DNA from: Selaginella tamariscina
Lineage: Eukaryota > Streptophyta > Lycopodiopsida > Selaginellales > Selaginellaceae
Direction: 5' to 3'
Length of the DNA: 64,000 nucleotides
NCBI GenBank assembly: GCA_003024785.1
Contig: PUQB01000242.1
Coordinates: 1 to 64,000, forward strand
The position numbers were made by a program, and so were the translations under genes. Below are positions 13,780 through 26,582 of the stretch, piece by piece. Position 1 is the first letter of the stretch. Each line of letters begins with the position of its first letter. Below the pieces are notes generated by a model. The model did not search any database and was not told where the DNA came from. It worked only from the letters and a program-made list of their open reading frames with translations.

Positions 13780-16700
13780 TCGGTTTTTTGTTCCTTTGTC
13801 CAACAAAGTGTGGGGTTTGCACTTCCATCACTACTAGTTTTTATGTCGTCTGTGCTCATTGATGTCATTTCAATCTCCTCTCGCCACCTTGTTTTAGGCC
13901 AAAAAGGGTGTTGCAATTCTGTACTTGTGATAGTAGGCCCTTCTAACTCTCGAACAAAAGTCTCCTAATAGTTGACCACATGCTTATATAGTTCTGAGTA
14001 ACCAGTTGCCTTATTAAAATTCTTTGGCATTAATTTTTGATCCCATGCCACATATTTTTTGATGTCATCAATAATAAGCTCTTGTTCCTTGAGCTAGGCA
14101 TTCAATGGAATAGGGTCTAGTTGTCCTTCTGGGAGAAGTGGCTTTCCATCCTCTCCACTTTTGAAGAGCATTAAGCCCTCTTTCGGTAACCACTTCTATT
14201 CTATGGCCGTAATTTATACTACATAATAGGTATACCATCTCTTATGGAGAAAAAGAATTGTAGTGGCACAACGTGACCAATTAAAGAATCGCTCCCCTTT
14301 TTTATATACTCCTTGAGAAACTTTTTGAAGTCTGGCACCTTAGTCACAAGCAAAGCACAATTTTTTTTTAAGATGAAATTTTTAAAAAGATCCATCATAT
14401 GCGGTAAGGTAAGTGCACTTGTCCTTTTTGTAGAGTTGGAACCTTGCTAAAGAATGCATCAATATCTTCATAAGTGTGACTGTCATACTATGACTCGACC
14501 TTTACTTTGGGGTTTGATTGTTGTTACTTACTGAGTTGTGTGACGAACCCTAGATGTAGTAGGAAACATGCCTATTTAGTGCAATTGGGTATCTAGTGAT
14601 GGTTAGGCCGGGTGTCATTAGGTATTTACAGGAAACTCTAGGCGAAGTTAGAATTTACCTTCTAGAAACTCTCCCCCGTTTTTACATTCCAGGTTAGGGT
14701 TCTTTACAAATATAGCTTGTCAAAATAAGGGTTAGGGACACCCCTAGGGTTGACCTAACCCTAGGGTTGCCCTAACCCCATGCCCTAAACCCCCCTAGGG
14801 GTTAGTTTAGGGTTAGGTTAGGGTTAGTTAGGACAACCATTTTCTCTAAGGGCTGGCATTTCCGTGCCAACCCACTTACTTAGGTAAACAAGGGGGGGGG
14901 TCCGTCACATAAATAAAGTAGAGTATATGTAGTGAGGCTTCCTGGGTTCAAAAGAGAGCTCGTTAACCTCCTACCGGTGCAAGCTAAGCTTGTGTCGTCA
15001 AGGCGCAACCCTCTGTTGTGCCGCCCTAACTACCATACGACAGGGGTACGTCCCACATTTGGGTTAGACTATCCTTATCGTTGGCAGGATCATGCCTTTG
15101 TGACGGGAGTACGTTACTTCCAAGGAGTTAGTTAGATTCCTTGGCCCGAAAACCTGTTCACAAGCTCAAAGGCATTGCCTGAGTTCACATTCCACAAAAC
15201 TAGTGGTTGAGGCCTTCCTCCGGCCGCCTCAACCACGCCAAGCTAGGAACGATACTCATAGCTCGGCTAGTCCATGTGTCCTGATTCACAAGGTGAGACT
15301 TGGTCAGCTAGGGGCTTAAGTTCCTAAGAGTCGGGTTCCTAATACGGGTTACTTTACCAGATTCCGTGGGGTTTCCAGAGAGGGGATTCCAGGGTTGGCA
15401 CTGGCAAGCCACCTTTGTGGCACCAGATAAAAGCTCTGACATTAACCAACCATAAGGAAACTCAGCGTGATTGTCTCAAACACACCTTTGGCAACAAGCA
15501 TTGACAAGTATGCTAGTACATATAAAAATAAGTAAGTATTAGCTTGAGAAACCCTTTAACTAAAATGATTTACTTATTTTTGTTCTCGCCCGCACAATTA
15601 TCCATTTATAAAAGCAAATGACGAGGAAGCTTATTTAATGTTGAGGACACATGTACACTATTTGAGCTAGATCCCTCCACTGAACCAGAACTCTCAACAT
15701 GGCCATCTATTTTTTGTGCAGGCTATTGACAATGCTTCTCATATTCCTAAGTAGCCTCAGGTGCAGACGTGTGAGACTGGCAAGTTTGTTGTGCAATCAT
15801 GTGGGCCTCCATTATCTTTTGAATGGTAGTGATCTCCACCAAGGTTTTTGCACAAGCCTCATCCTTTAATGATGTACAAGTGTCATACTTGGAAAAGCTA
15901 AAGTGTTTTGCAATCTCCACATCCTTAAAATGAGTATTCCATATGTTGTTGAAGGTACCAGTGCAAATTACTTGCAGCCCCATCAAACTAAGGCACTTGT
16001 TGACATGTTTACACAACTTCAATTAAGTGTAGATTGAAGGCAAAACCTTAAGATTTTCCCTGACCCCTGAATTTGTGGTGAGGCATTGGTGAGGCATCTT
16101 ATCTTGCATTTGCTTCCACAAAAGCCTTGAGTATCTCTATGGCTGCCATAATGTGAGAGCGGGTTTTGATCATGCGAGTGTTCCTATGTATTGAGGTTCG
16201 TGCTCCATCTAGCCACTCATCCCTCCAACCGTAAAACGTGGTCTTTGGGATCTCGTATATAGTGTACCAAGCCTTGAAACAAATGGCCACTTTATTAAAT
16301 ACCATGGATGTACTCTGATAACCTGTGTCCAATGCCATTCCATCAATACACCCAGTTAATGCAGCATATACAAACTCATGCCTTTGCTTTTGGGTGAGTA
16401 TACGAAAGACATGTCTACATTGAGTAATTTCATTCCGGTTTGCCATCTGACAACACTTCTTCTTGCAATAGCCAATCGTGGAAATGTTAGTAACACTAGG
16501 ATCCATTTTGACCTTCTTGCCGAAACTTACAGGAGAAGATCTGCAACTCATGAATCGCCTTTTTCTTACTATAGGACTAATGCAAGGAACCTCTTCAAAT
16601 ATGGATTGTCCTTCCAGGTTGTTATTATTGAAATCCAACCCAAAATATGTTGAACCATTTCGTCGTCTTAATTCAGATGTTTGCCACCTCACAAGGGATC

Positions 16701-17150
16701 CAGAATGCAATGTGTCATTAAGTGAAACCTCTGTCACAACTACACCCACGAAGTCAGCCCCTAGTTTCTCTTTTGATATGGCTTCTATTGGATTTTATCT
16801 GTGTTGATGCCTCTCCCAACCTCGATCTTATGAAGAAAGAGAATCACCTCATCCATCACAGCAGGCAAGCCATCATCTGGTGAACTCGTACTATTATTTG
16901 TTTGTGACTCTACATATTCTGTGTCAGCTTTGACTTCATCCATATTCCACAATACAAAAGAACCCTCTTCAAATTCCATTTTCGAAACCTTAACATGCTT
17001 GCAAATGGTGTTCACCCATACGTACACAAGAGATCCTTGGTAATATTGTGACATAATGCATTATCATCTCGAACTTCCATAGTTCCAATGCCACTTATCT
17101 CATTGTTCTGAAGAAGACATACTTTATCTCCAGTATTAAACATATTATCC
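13780..17150 (-). pseudogene. DUF7869-type (transposase-like) gene, copy A, internally deleted
   Basis: Reading leftward from 17,150, the protein starts with a segment resembling NNEIVGTGTVE of copy B. A zinc-ligand-like region, CKKKCCQ (about 16,455-16,475), is followed by KQRHEFVYAALTG and FYGWRDEWLDGARTS (16,190-16,400), which match the conserved N-terminal half of DUF7869-type proteins. The part carrying the first catalytic-type aspartate, present in copy B as LIHDKMDHS, is missing: the sequence jumps from QQTCQSH to the TSAPEAT region at about 15,760. A solo LTR (14,481-15,441) interrupts the GHTHED motif. Stops and frameshifts are common in 13,780-14,480. Members of this family occur in many eukaryotes; a DDE-transposase origin is an inference. 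Confidence 0.65.
14481..15441 (-). mobile_element. Solo LTR inserted in DUF7869 copy A
   Basis: The segment begins TGTCATACTATGAC, ends AGCTCTGACA, and is the reverse complement of sequence related to the LTRs at 34,506-36,273 and 39,997-41,765, with a shorter middle. It separates GTGTGAC from CAACCATAAGG, which are contiguous in the second DUF7869 copy near 33,980. The flanks GTGAC and TTAAC are a plausible decayed 5-bp duplication (two differences). Telomere-like GGTTAGGG tracts inside are part of the LTR. Confidence 0.7.
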
Positions 17151-17284
17151 TGCACATAAATAATTGTGTTATTTATGATATCTATTTATGCAATATTTCT
17201 AAAAAATCTAAATCGAGGGTGCTTAATAATATGCATGTGTAATAATATATAATTATATATAGGAATAATATCTCTTGCTTGATT

Positions 17285-18140
17285 AATACAACTAGTGGCG
17301 GGATTAATCACGCCACCCCTTTCCCGCCTCCACCGACTCCCTCTAACAAGAAAGAGTCGACGGGATTAATCTCGCCACCGACTCCCTCTAATAAGAAGAG
17401 TTGACGGGATTAATCCGCTGCTGACTCCCTCCAACAAGGAAGAGTCGCGGGATTAATCCGCCACCGACTCCCTCCGACAAGAAAGAGCCGGCAAGATTAA
17501 TCATGCCGCCACTCTTTCTGACTAGGAAGAGCCGATGGGATTAATCCTGCCGCCAACTCCCCCAATGAGGAAGAGTTGGCGGGATTAATCCCGCCAACGG
17601 CTCTTCCCCATTGGAGAGAGGCGGCATGATTAATTTCATCGTCGACTCCTTTCGATGAGGAAGAGTCGGCGGGATTAATCCCGCCCACAACTCTCACCGA
17701 CGGGGAATAGGTGGCGTGATTAATCCCGCCCACAACTCTCTTCGAAACTATGATTTTAGAGAGATCTCGAGGGGGTGGCGGGATTAATCTCGCCAATGCT
17801 TTTCTGCATCCTAAATTGATCGGCAAGATAAATCTTACTCACAAATCTTTAAAACAGGGAAGTGGTGGCGAGATTAATCCCGCCACCCCTTCTCTGCCTT
17901 CTAAAATGGTTGGCGGGATTAATCTCGCTGACAACTCTTTTTAATAAATTCTGTTAACTCTTCATCATTTCAGAGAGTTATCGACAGGAATAATCCCGCC
18001 GCTCTTTTTAAAAAGCGGAGAAGCATTAACCGGATTAATCATGCTATGGCTTCTATGTTTCAAAGAGTTGGTGGCAGGATTAATCCCACCACCTCTTCTA
18101 AGAAGCAAAAAAGAAATGGCTGAATTAATCCTGTTGCCCC
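17285..18140. repeat. Palindrome array 1 (about 18 degraded copies of GGCGGGATTAATCCCGCC)
   Basis: About every 40-50 bp a variant of the 18-bp palindrome occurs. Well-preserved copies lie at about 17,578 and 17,667, and degraded forms such as GGCAAGATTAATCATGCC at about 17,490. The linkers frequently read GACTCCCTCYRACAAGRAAGAG, so the linker is itself bounded by GACTC/GAGTC. The array lies about 130 bp upstream of the DUF7869 copy A coding start, on the same side as array 2 does for copy B. Confidence 0.9.
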
Positions 18141-20395
18141 GCTAAGTGGGAATATTAAGTAAAAAAGATGTTTAAACGGGATAAATCCCTAATGGAATAT
18201 AATGTAATCCTAATGAATTCCTAAACCCCTAAATTCTAATTTAAAAAAAGAATGTAAGAAAGTGAATCTTTATAAGTTTTTAAATTTATTTATAATACTT
18301 ATAAACAACACTAAAGGTGTCATGCTTTCCTATAAACAATAGCACTCAATTTAATGTCAGTCCGAAGGTGAACACCTATCAATAAAAAAAAAAAATCTGA
18401 AGAATGAAAATTATAAAAATGAAGAATCCCTTGCTGGAGAAAGAACCAAATCTGAATTTAAGTGGGAAATTAAATGCATTTTTTAAATTTATATGTCAGA
18501 CCGACAATATATATGTTAGAAATTCAAAAATTTGAGAAAATAAAAAAATAAAAAAATTTAAGATGAGTTGACACAGACACTCTAACATATATATTCTCTA
18601 TTCCAATGAGTTTTATAAATTGTATTTAATGTGATTCAAGCTGTTTAATATTACGAAATTTTAATAATTATTCTACATTCTTATTATTCCAGTATATATT
18701 ATTAAATATATATTATAAGTATATACTTATACAATAAAAAAAATTGATAATTATTACGTATCATTTAAAATATATTCATAATGTGTTTATTAATATTATT
18801 TCTTAATTACTCGAGTAATTAATTTACATTTCTTTATATTAATGGGATATTCTTTATTATTTTCTTATTCCAAGAATATTCTAATATTAAACCTGATTAT
18901 CATAATTAAATTAGTTTATATTCTTAATGATTTTAGTAATTATTCTACATTTGTATATATTAATGGATTTTCTCAATTAATTTCTTATTATTTTAAGAAT
19001 ATTGCATGTCAAACCTTATTATCAATATTAAATTAATATTATTATTAAAACTATATATGACTATATATTAGATAAAATGATATTTATTATGTATAATTTA
19101 AAATATGTTATAGTGTGTATATTAATATCATTCTCTTAATTACTCGAGTATTTAATCTATATTTCTTTTTATTAATGGGATATTCTTTATTATTTTCTTA
19201 TTATTCTAAGAATATTCCAAAATTAAACATGATTATCATAATTAATTTAGTTAGCTTTGTATTTATGATTTAGAGTTTAAAACTCAAACCAAACATTTAT
19301 AATTACACACACTCTACACTGGGACTTACATATGTTTAGTGTTTAGAGTAAATTTATATTAAATAATTAAAAAAATGTGTATGGATTTAGTTTATATTAG
19401 TATAAAGATTTTATACTAATATATATATTATGTGCTATGATTGCTTTCAAATGTGTTTTAATATCATTATGTCATTTTAGTTAAAATTGAGTAAAATTCA
19501 AATATATACATATAATTTTAAATTATGAGCAAATTATAATTTGCATTTTTAAAAATGAAGTTTTTTAAATTAATTGACAAATCAGTAAAATGATTTGTGA
19601 TTTTATTTATCTACTTGACTATCAACAATTCTTTATGCGTGTTTTCTTATGTATTTATATACGAATAATAGACTTTTTATACAAATATTAAAATTTAATA
19701 ATAAATTATTTGCATTAGATTTAAACCCTAAACCAAACTCGAGAAATATGTTGCTTCTTTATTGAAAACATCCTGTTCAAACACATGTATGATCCACAGT
19801 CCATGTATATGTAATATATTGAATTTACACATGTAATATATGTATGTCTGTGTATACACGTATATAGGTATATATGTGTACTAATATATGCAAATTAATT
19901 TTTTAACACTCTCTCTCTTCTCTCATACATACACACCATGCATGATCCATAATATGTATTTGATGTGACAATATTATGTACTATGTATGTATATCTGTGT
20001 GTATAATATTATATGTGTGTATATATGTATTGCTACACATGAAAATTTAACACTCTCATGGACACACACATGTTAAACCCCTGCATGATTTATATTTTTA
20101 GGGTGTATGTGATGCACCCACACACCCACACACGCACACAAATTTAAAATTATGTAATATAATGAAAAATATTCGTTTAGGGTCAATATATATTTTATTC
20201 TTTTTAGGGTTTACGTATATTCTTAAAAGGTAAGGTTAATATATATTTTATTCCTTTTAGGATTCAAGTATTTTCTTAGGGTTTGAAGAAGAAAGGCGGC
20301 GGCAGTGGTGGAATGTGAGAGCAGCTGTGCCATAGATTAATAGATCTCTTTCTTAGAAGGCAAGGCGGTGCAAAAAGGCGCGGCGATGCAGTAGG
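18141..20395. other. AT-rich spacer of duplicated unit, copy A
   Basis: This segment parallels 44,291-46,680: both begin with AATATTAAGT then TTTAAACGGGATAAATCCC, share repeated AATGGGATATTCTTTATTATT blocks, and end with GTTTAGGGT...TATTCTTA. No gene is supported. The homology stops near 20,290, and the retroelement array follows at 20,396. Confidence 0.6.
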
Positions 20396-20975
20396 TGTCA
20401 AGCCACGATCCAGGAACCATGAAGAGAACGGATTCCAAGGACAGGAATGCTTGACTTAGGAGTAGGACCAAGAGCAGGACAGGAACTAGGAATAGGAATA
20501 GGACGGATCTAGGAGCAAAACAGGATCAGGATAGGATCCGGGAGCAAGACAGGAAGTGCAGGATAGGATCCAGGAACAAGACAGGAGCAGGCAGGATCCA
20601 GGAGCAGGACAGGATCCAGGAGCAGGACAGAAAAGGAGCGAGACAGGAGCAGGACAGGAAACAAGACAAGAACAAGACAAGACGAGATTGATCGTAGTAA
20701 GACTGGTGTTGATAGTAACTGATTGTACAACAATTAGGTCGGAGCTTTTATGCTCACAACTCCAAGAGCTAATCTAGGCATGAGTGCTAAAAGTGGTTGC
20801 ATGCATGCAAAGTGACTGCATGCATGCAGAGGCTAAGATGAGTCCACATGTCCCTTATATCCTGTGGCATATCCTGTAGGAATATCCTGTCCGGAATCCT
20901 GTAGGAATATCCTGTAGGAAATCCTGCAACCATATCCTATATCCGGAATCCTGTATCCTGTATCGGGTCGTGACA
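20396..20975 (-). repeat. Left LTR (3' LTR of gypsy copy 1)
   Basis: The 580-bp LTR is bounded by TGTCA...TGACA. Next to its inner edge lies GCACCTCCTCCCTAAAGACG, which on the minus strand is a purine-rich polypurine tract directly before the LTR. A purine-rich stretch of GGAGCAGGACAGGA variants and a stretch of ATCCTGTAGGAAT variants are low-complexity parts of the LTR. Confidence 0.85.
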
Positions 20976-20989
20976 GCACCTCCTCCCTA

Positions 20990-23900
20990 AAGACGAGTTC
21001 CACGAGTCTTGGGACCTGGTTTAGCAGGATAATGCCGATGGAAGGCAGCAACCTTGGAAGAAGCATGGAGTAAGTTGGATGCAGGTTCCCAAGTGCGATC
21101 AGTAGGCAAATAACCTTTCCAATCCACCAAGTATTGGAGTTGGCGGTGATGAAGACGATGGCTGCAACTTCGTACTCAGGTTCAGTGTCAATGACCACAG
21201 GAGGGAGGAGAAGAAACACGACCGGGAAGAGAAGAAGGATGATACGGCTCCAACAAGGAGGTGTGAAACACAGGATGAAGTTTCACCGTGGATGGTAACT
21301 CGAGTCGGAAAGCTACAGGATTTACCTCGCCAATCCTGTAAGGGCCCAATCGTTGAAAATCCAACTTAGAAGAAGGCCTGTTGGTGCGAATGTGTCGACG
21401 AAGAAGCCACACGAGATCACCAATCTTGTATGCAGGTGCCGGCTGACGGTGAGCATCAGCATGATGCTTGTATCGTTCCTGTGCCTGCTGAAGATGAACC
21501 TGGAGATCATCCTGTACCTGACGAAGATGCTGGAGACGATCCTGTACTGCAGGAGCGGAAGAAGGAGAAGCGGGAGGAGCAAAGTCAAAACGTGGATGGT
21601 GCCTGTAAGAGCAAAGAAAGGTGTCTGTCCTGTAGATGCGTGAACGGAGTTGTTGTAGGCAAACTCCGCCATTGGAAGAAGGTCCAACCAGTTGTCCTGC
21701 TGGTAACTGATGAAGCAACGAAGATACTGTTCCAAGGTCTGAATTGTGCGTTCGGACTGCCCATCAGTTTGCGGATGATATCCTGAAGAAAGATCCGCTT
21801 TAACCTGTAGACTCCGAAGAAGCTCTCGCCAAAACTTGGACATGAATTGTGGACCTCGATCGGAAACAATGCTCTCAGGAAGACCATGATGTCGGAACAC
21901 CTCACGGATCACCAACTCGGCAGTTGTCTGACCTGTAGCTGTCTTGTTGCAGGGTAGGAAATGAGCCTGCTTGGTGAAACGGTCAACCACCACAAGAACT
22001 GCATCGAATCCACGAGAAGGAGGAAGATCTGTGAGGAAATCCATAGAAATGGATCTCCAAGGAGCAGAAGGAACAGGAAGAGGACGAAGAAGACCAGAGG
22101 GTGCATGATGAGGCATCTTCGACCTGTTACAAGTGTCACAACTCCGTACAAACCTCTCCACAAAACCTCGCAACCCAGGCCACCAATAGTTGCGAGTCAC
22201 CAACTCCACTGTCTTGGCCACACCAAAATGTCCTGTAGCCGGGGTATCATGACAATCCTGTACCACACGAGTCCTGGAAATACCAACAGGAACGTACAGG
22301 AGACCTTCCCGGTACAGGAGTCCATCCTGTATGGTGAACAGGTTGTAGTCTGACGGGAACTGGAGGAAGAGGAACTTGCAACGTCAGGATGAATGTGTGA
22401 GAACACATTCTTTGCCAAGTCGTCTGTAGCCAACTGCGAACGGACGTCCTGTAGGAGTGTTGAATTTGCTGGAGCCTGATGAACCTGCAGTGCCGCAAGC
22501 CGGAATCGATCAGGACCCAACAACACTTGCCTTTGACAGTCAAATGCAGGATCGCCGGGCTTGGTGCAAGGTAAGAGCCTAGACAATGCGTCCGCCTTGC
22601 CATTCCGAAAACCGGGCCTGTAGACGATGACGAAGTCAAAACGTGATAGGAACTGCCCACCTAGCCTGTCGCCGACTGAGAACTCGAGCCTTTGAAAGTA
22701 CTCCAGGTTCTTGTGATCCGTAAGAACTTGTACAGGATGTGCAGCACCTTCCAGGAAATGCCGCCACTCCTAAACGAATCCACAATGGCCTTGAGTTCCT
22801 TGTCATGAATCTCGTAGTTGATCTCCGCCGACAGGAACTTACGAGAGTGGAAAGCTACAGGATGAAGCAACTTGTCCTCTCCAACTTGCGATAGATGGAT
22901 CCTACTGCAAAATCCGAGGCATCTGCTTCAATGAAGAAAGGATGAGAAGGGTCAGGATGTGCTAAAATTGGAGCTGTCGTGAAGACGTCCTTAGTGTTGT
23001 GAACGCGTGTTCCGCCTTGTCGGACCAAGAGAAAAGTCCTGTGCGCTTGGTGAGTTCTGTGAGTGGAAGTACACGCTTGGAGAAGTCCTGTATGAACCGC
23101 CTGTAGAAGTTTGCAAAGCCAAGGAAACATTGTACATCTCGTACCGACTTGGGCCTCTCCCACTCCACGATGGTCTTCACCTTGTGCATGTCCATGGAAA
23201 CGCCAGCAGGAGAGACGATGTAGCCCAAGAACTCCACCGAATCCCTATCGAAAAAACACTTCTCCAACTTCGCGTACAGGCCATGCTCGCGAAGCCGCTC
23301 TAGAACTAGTCGTACATGCTTGTCATGTGCCGCCTGGTCCTTGGAGAAAATCAAAATGTCGTCGAGGTAGATCACCACAAACTGGTCCAAGAAGTCACGA
23401 AAATGTCGTTCACCATGTGTTGGAACACAGCTGGGGCATTGGTAAGGCCGAAAGGCATTACCGTGTACTCAAAATGTCCATACCTTGTACGAAAGGCAGT
23501 CTTCCACTCATCGCCGGACGAATCCGTACAAGGTTGTAGGCCCCTCGTAAGTCGATCTTCGTGAACACCTTTGCTCCTCGCAGCCGATCGAGAAGTTCCG
23601 GGATCAATGGCAACGGGTACCGATTCCGAATGGTGACTTGATTCAAACCCCTGTAGTCCACAACCAAACGTAAACTCCCATCCTTCTTCTTGACAAAGAA
23701 GATAGGCTCCTGCAGGGGACTTTGAGTGACGAATGAAGCCGGATGCCAAGTTGTCCTCGATGTACTGACGAAGAACCTCCAACTCTGTGGGTGACAATGC
23801 ATAAATCGGTCCGAATGGTGGAGTCTTTCCTTCCGCAAGATCAATAGGACAGTCGTAGGACCTGTGAACAGGAAGAACTGCAGCCTTGTGTTTGTCAAAA

Positions 23901-25907
23901 ATCCTTAAAGGCATGATACTTGGATGGTAGGAAGAAGGAGGAGAAAGAAGAAGGAGTAGGAGAAGGAGATTGAAAATAGGAGAGTCGGATACAGGAAAGG
24001 TAGAGGACGTAGGAGTTACTTGAAAGGCAAAGAGGTGGAAAGGAGCAGGATCAGTGGTGTTTAATGCATGGTAGTGGTAAGAACTCGGAGAGGAGAAGGA
24101 GGGAGCTGTGACTGAAAAAGAGGAAGGATCTTGGGGGTGGAACAGAAGCAGGGTAACAGAAAGGCAGGATTGGAAAAAACCTGTGTGGTGTTGATGAGTG
24201 TACAGGATTGGAAGAATCCTGTACAGGAGTCCGTGGTTGCGCAGGAGTGGGAAAAGCCTGCGAATGTGCTGACGAATCAACAGGAGGTGGATCCTGTTGA
24301 GGAGGAACCTTCGACACTGATACAGGATTGGAAGAACCCTGTACAGGACACCGCAAACTTACAGGAGTGGAGAGAGCCTGCGGATGTGCTGAGGAACTGA
24401 CATGAGGTGAATCCTGTCGAGGAGGAGTCTTCAACACTGGTACAGGAACAGGCACGGTCAATCCTGTAGCTTGTACTGCCTCAGATACTAAGGATGTATC
24501 CTGCACACAGGAAGGTACAGGATTGATCCTAGCTGTCGGAGAGGAAAACGTGAGCGTCCTAGACCTCCAGTCGATCTGCGGATTTGCAACAACGAACCAT
24601 GGCATGCCCAAAATGATGGGAGTCGACCGAGTCTTGATCAAGTTGAAGGAAATTGAACAGTTGAATGTGCCATAACTGCAGGAGAGAGGTTCGGTAGCAT
24701 GGGTAACTGCGCCAGAAGCAATCAGACGCCCATCGGCCACCTCTACAGGAACTGCACGCTTCAACTTCACCACCGAAATGCCATGTTGAGTTGCAAACGT
24801 GTCATCCATGAAGCATGCATTTGCACCAGTGTCTAACAAGGCAAACTCCATGAGCTCTCGATTATTAAGATGAATGTGTACAGGAAACTTAAGTGATGGG
24901 ATGGTATGAGCAGCACCAATGGAGCCTGCACCTACGTCCAACTTCGCGGCTCCTAGACGAAGTGGACATTGGAGTTTTCCGACTGAACTTCAGCTTCAAC
25001 TTCACGCGTCTTGAAGTTCCTGGCTTTAATAGGACAATCTGCCACCTTGTGTCCTGCTCCACCACAATACAAGCACAGGTTCTCACTGCGACGACGTTGC
25101 TTCTCAGCAGCGGAAAGAGAGCCACGCTTGGATTTCTCAACCTCCATAGGAACTACTCCAGAAGGTGGTGCAGAACATGTATCACAGCTGCAGGATTGGT
25201 TTGCAAACTGCTACGATCTTTCCTGACACGCTCGAACAAACGGTTGTCGCAACGAACAGTTTGCATGATCTCCGCTAATGTTTGGGCATCCGTAACGTAA
25301 GGAGAAGGTCCTTCACTCATCCCTAACCCAAAACGAAGTTCGATCAATGCAGTCTCGTCCCATGGAATGTTCGTGCAAAGTTGCTGAAATTCGGATGCAT
25401 AGACGGAAGCTGGTCGGATCCTTGAGTGAGCTTCCTAACTTCGTGCATGCAGAACAGGTACTTATCAGGATCTCCAAAACAGGCTTCAAAGCAGCCACGA
25501 AACCTTCGAAGTCTTCCATCAATGGTCGTCACGCTCCAGCAAGGGGGCAACCCAAGCCCGTGGAGATCCACTTAGTAAGGATGCCAAAAGACCCACCTTT
25601 GAGCATCAGTCGAGTAGCGCCGTGGTTGCATACGGATCAAGAGCCGGATCTGATTCAGGAAACCTTGGAAATCGGCACGATTGCCACTGAACTTCTCTGG
25701 CATGCTAACCTTCGGCTCCGAAGAAAAGTTGATGAAGAGGAACCACCGATGCCTGGGAGAGAGCCTGCGCAGCAGCCTTGGAGGATGCATCAGCAGCTGC
25801 ATGTGCCGCAGTGGTGGAACCTTGCAGGTCGGTGACCACTTGGCGCAAAGTGGCCAGCTCATGAAGTAACATTTGGTGCTCGCTTGAAAGCGCTCAAAAT
25901 CAGCCAT
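20990..25907 (-). pseudogene. Gypsy copy 1 gag-pol with C-terminal chromodomain, frameshifted
   Basis: Gag begins at the ATG at 25,907 (MADFERFQ). A CX2CX4HX4C zinc knuckle, CLYCGGAGHKVADC, lies near 25,030-25,075. The protease LLDTGANACF is near 24,815-24,845. Reverse transcriptase motifs include [11 protein letters not shown] (about 23,640) and YLDDILIFS (about 23,350). RNase H has [13 protein letters not shown] (about 22,910-22,940). Integrase spans 21,585-22,266, with CDTCNRSK and the core D/D/E context VSDRGPQF and YHPQTDGQSER. A chromodomain-like end, EPEYEV then LVDWKGYLPTDRTWEPA, is split by a frameshift at 21,040-21,190. The domain order identifies a chromovirus. Multiple frame changes mean it is not intact. 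A proline/serine-rich stretch separates protease from reverse transcriptase. Confidence 0.85.
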
Positions 25908-25996
25908 GATCTAGGAAAGAAAGAGGAAAATGAAGGAAAAGAATCAAGAAAAAGGTAGCTGGAAAACGGAGAACTATGAAGCAGTTACTATCAAAC

Positions 25997-26582
25997 TGTC
26001 AAGCCACGATCCAGGAACCAGGAAGGAAGGATTCCAAGGACAGGAAGGCTTGACTCAGGAACAGGACCGAGAGCAGACAGGAACTAGGAATAGGAACAGG
26101 ACGGATCTAGGAGCAAGACAGGAAGGTAGGACAAGATCCAGAACAAGACAAAGCAGGACAGGATCCAGGAGCAGGACAGGAAACAGAGCGAGACAGGAAA
26201 CAAGACAAGAACAAGACAAGACGAGATTGATCGTAGTAAGACTGGTGTTGATAGTAACTGATTGTACAACAATTAGGTCGGAGCTTTTATGCTCACAACT
26301 CCAAGAGCTAATCTAGGCATGAGTGCTAAAAGTGGTTGCATGATGCAAAAGTGACTGCATGCATGCAGAGGCTAAGATGAGTCCACATGTCCCTTATCCT
26401 CTAGGCATATCCTGTGGCATATCCTGTAGGAATATCCTGCAACCGAATCCTGTGTCCGGAATCCTGGTAGGAATATCCTGTAGGAAAGTCCTGCAACCAT
26501 ATCCTGTATCCGGAAACCTGTAGGAAAGTCCTGCAACCCATATCTGTATCCGGAATCTTGTATTCTGTGTCGGGTCGTGACA
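25997..26582 (-). repeat. Middle LTR, shared by gypsy copies 1 and 2
   Basis: This 586-bp LTR is the 5' LTR of copy 1 and, at the same time, occupies the 3' LTR position of copy 2. Its body (26,220-26,400) is almost identical to 20,690-20,870. Confidence 0.85.

Noticed and set aside
14700..14835. Telomere or internal telomeric array
   Set aside because: The TTAGGG-like text is part of the LTR sequence, shared with 34,620-34,800, and is irregular.
20486..20777. Cysteine/proline-rich or glutamine-rich short proteins
   Set aside because: They come from the purine-rich repeats inside the gypsy LTR.
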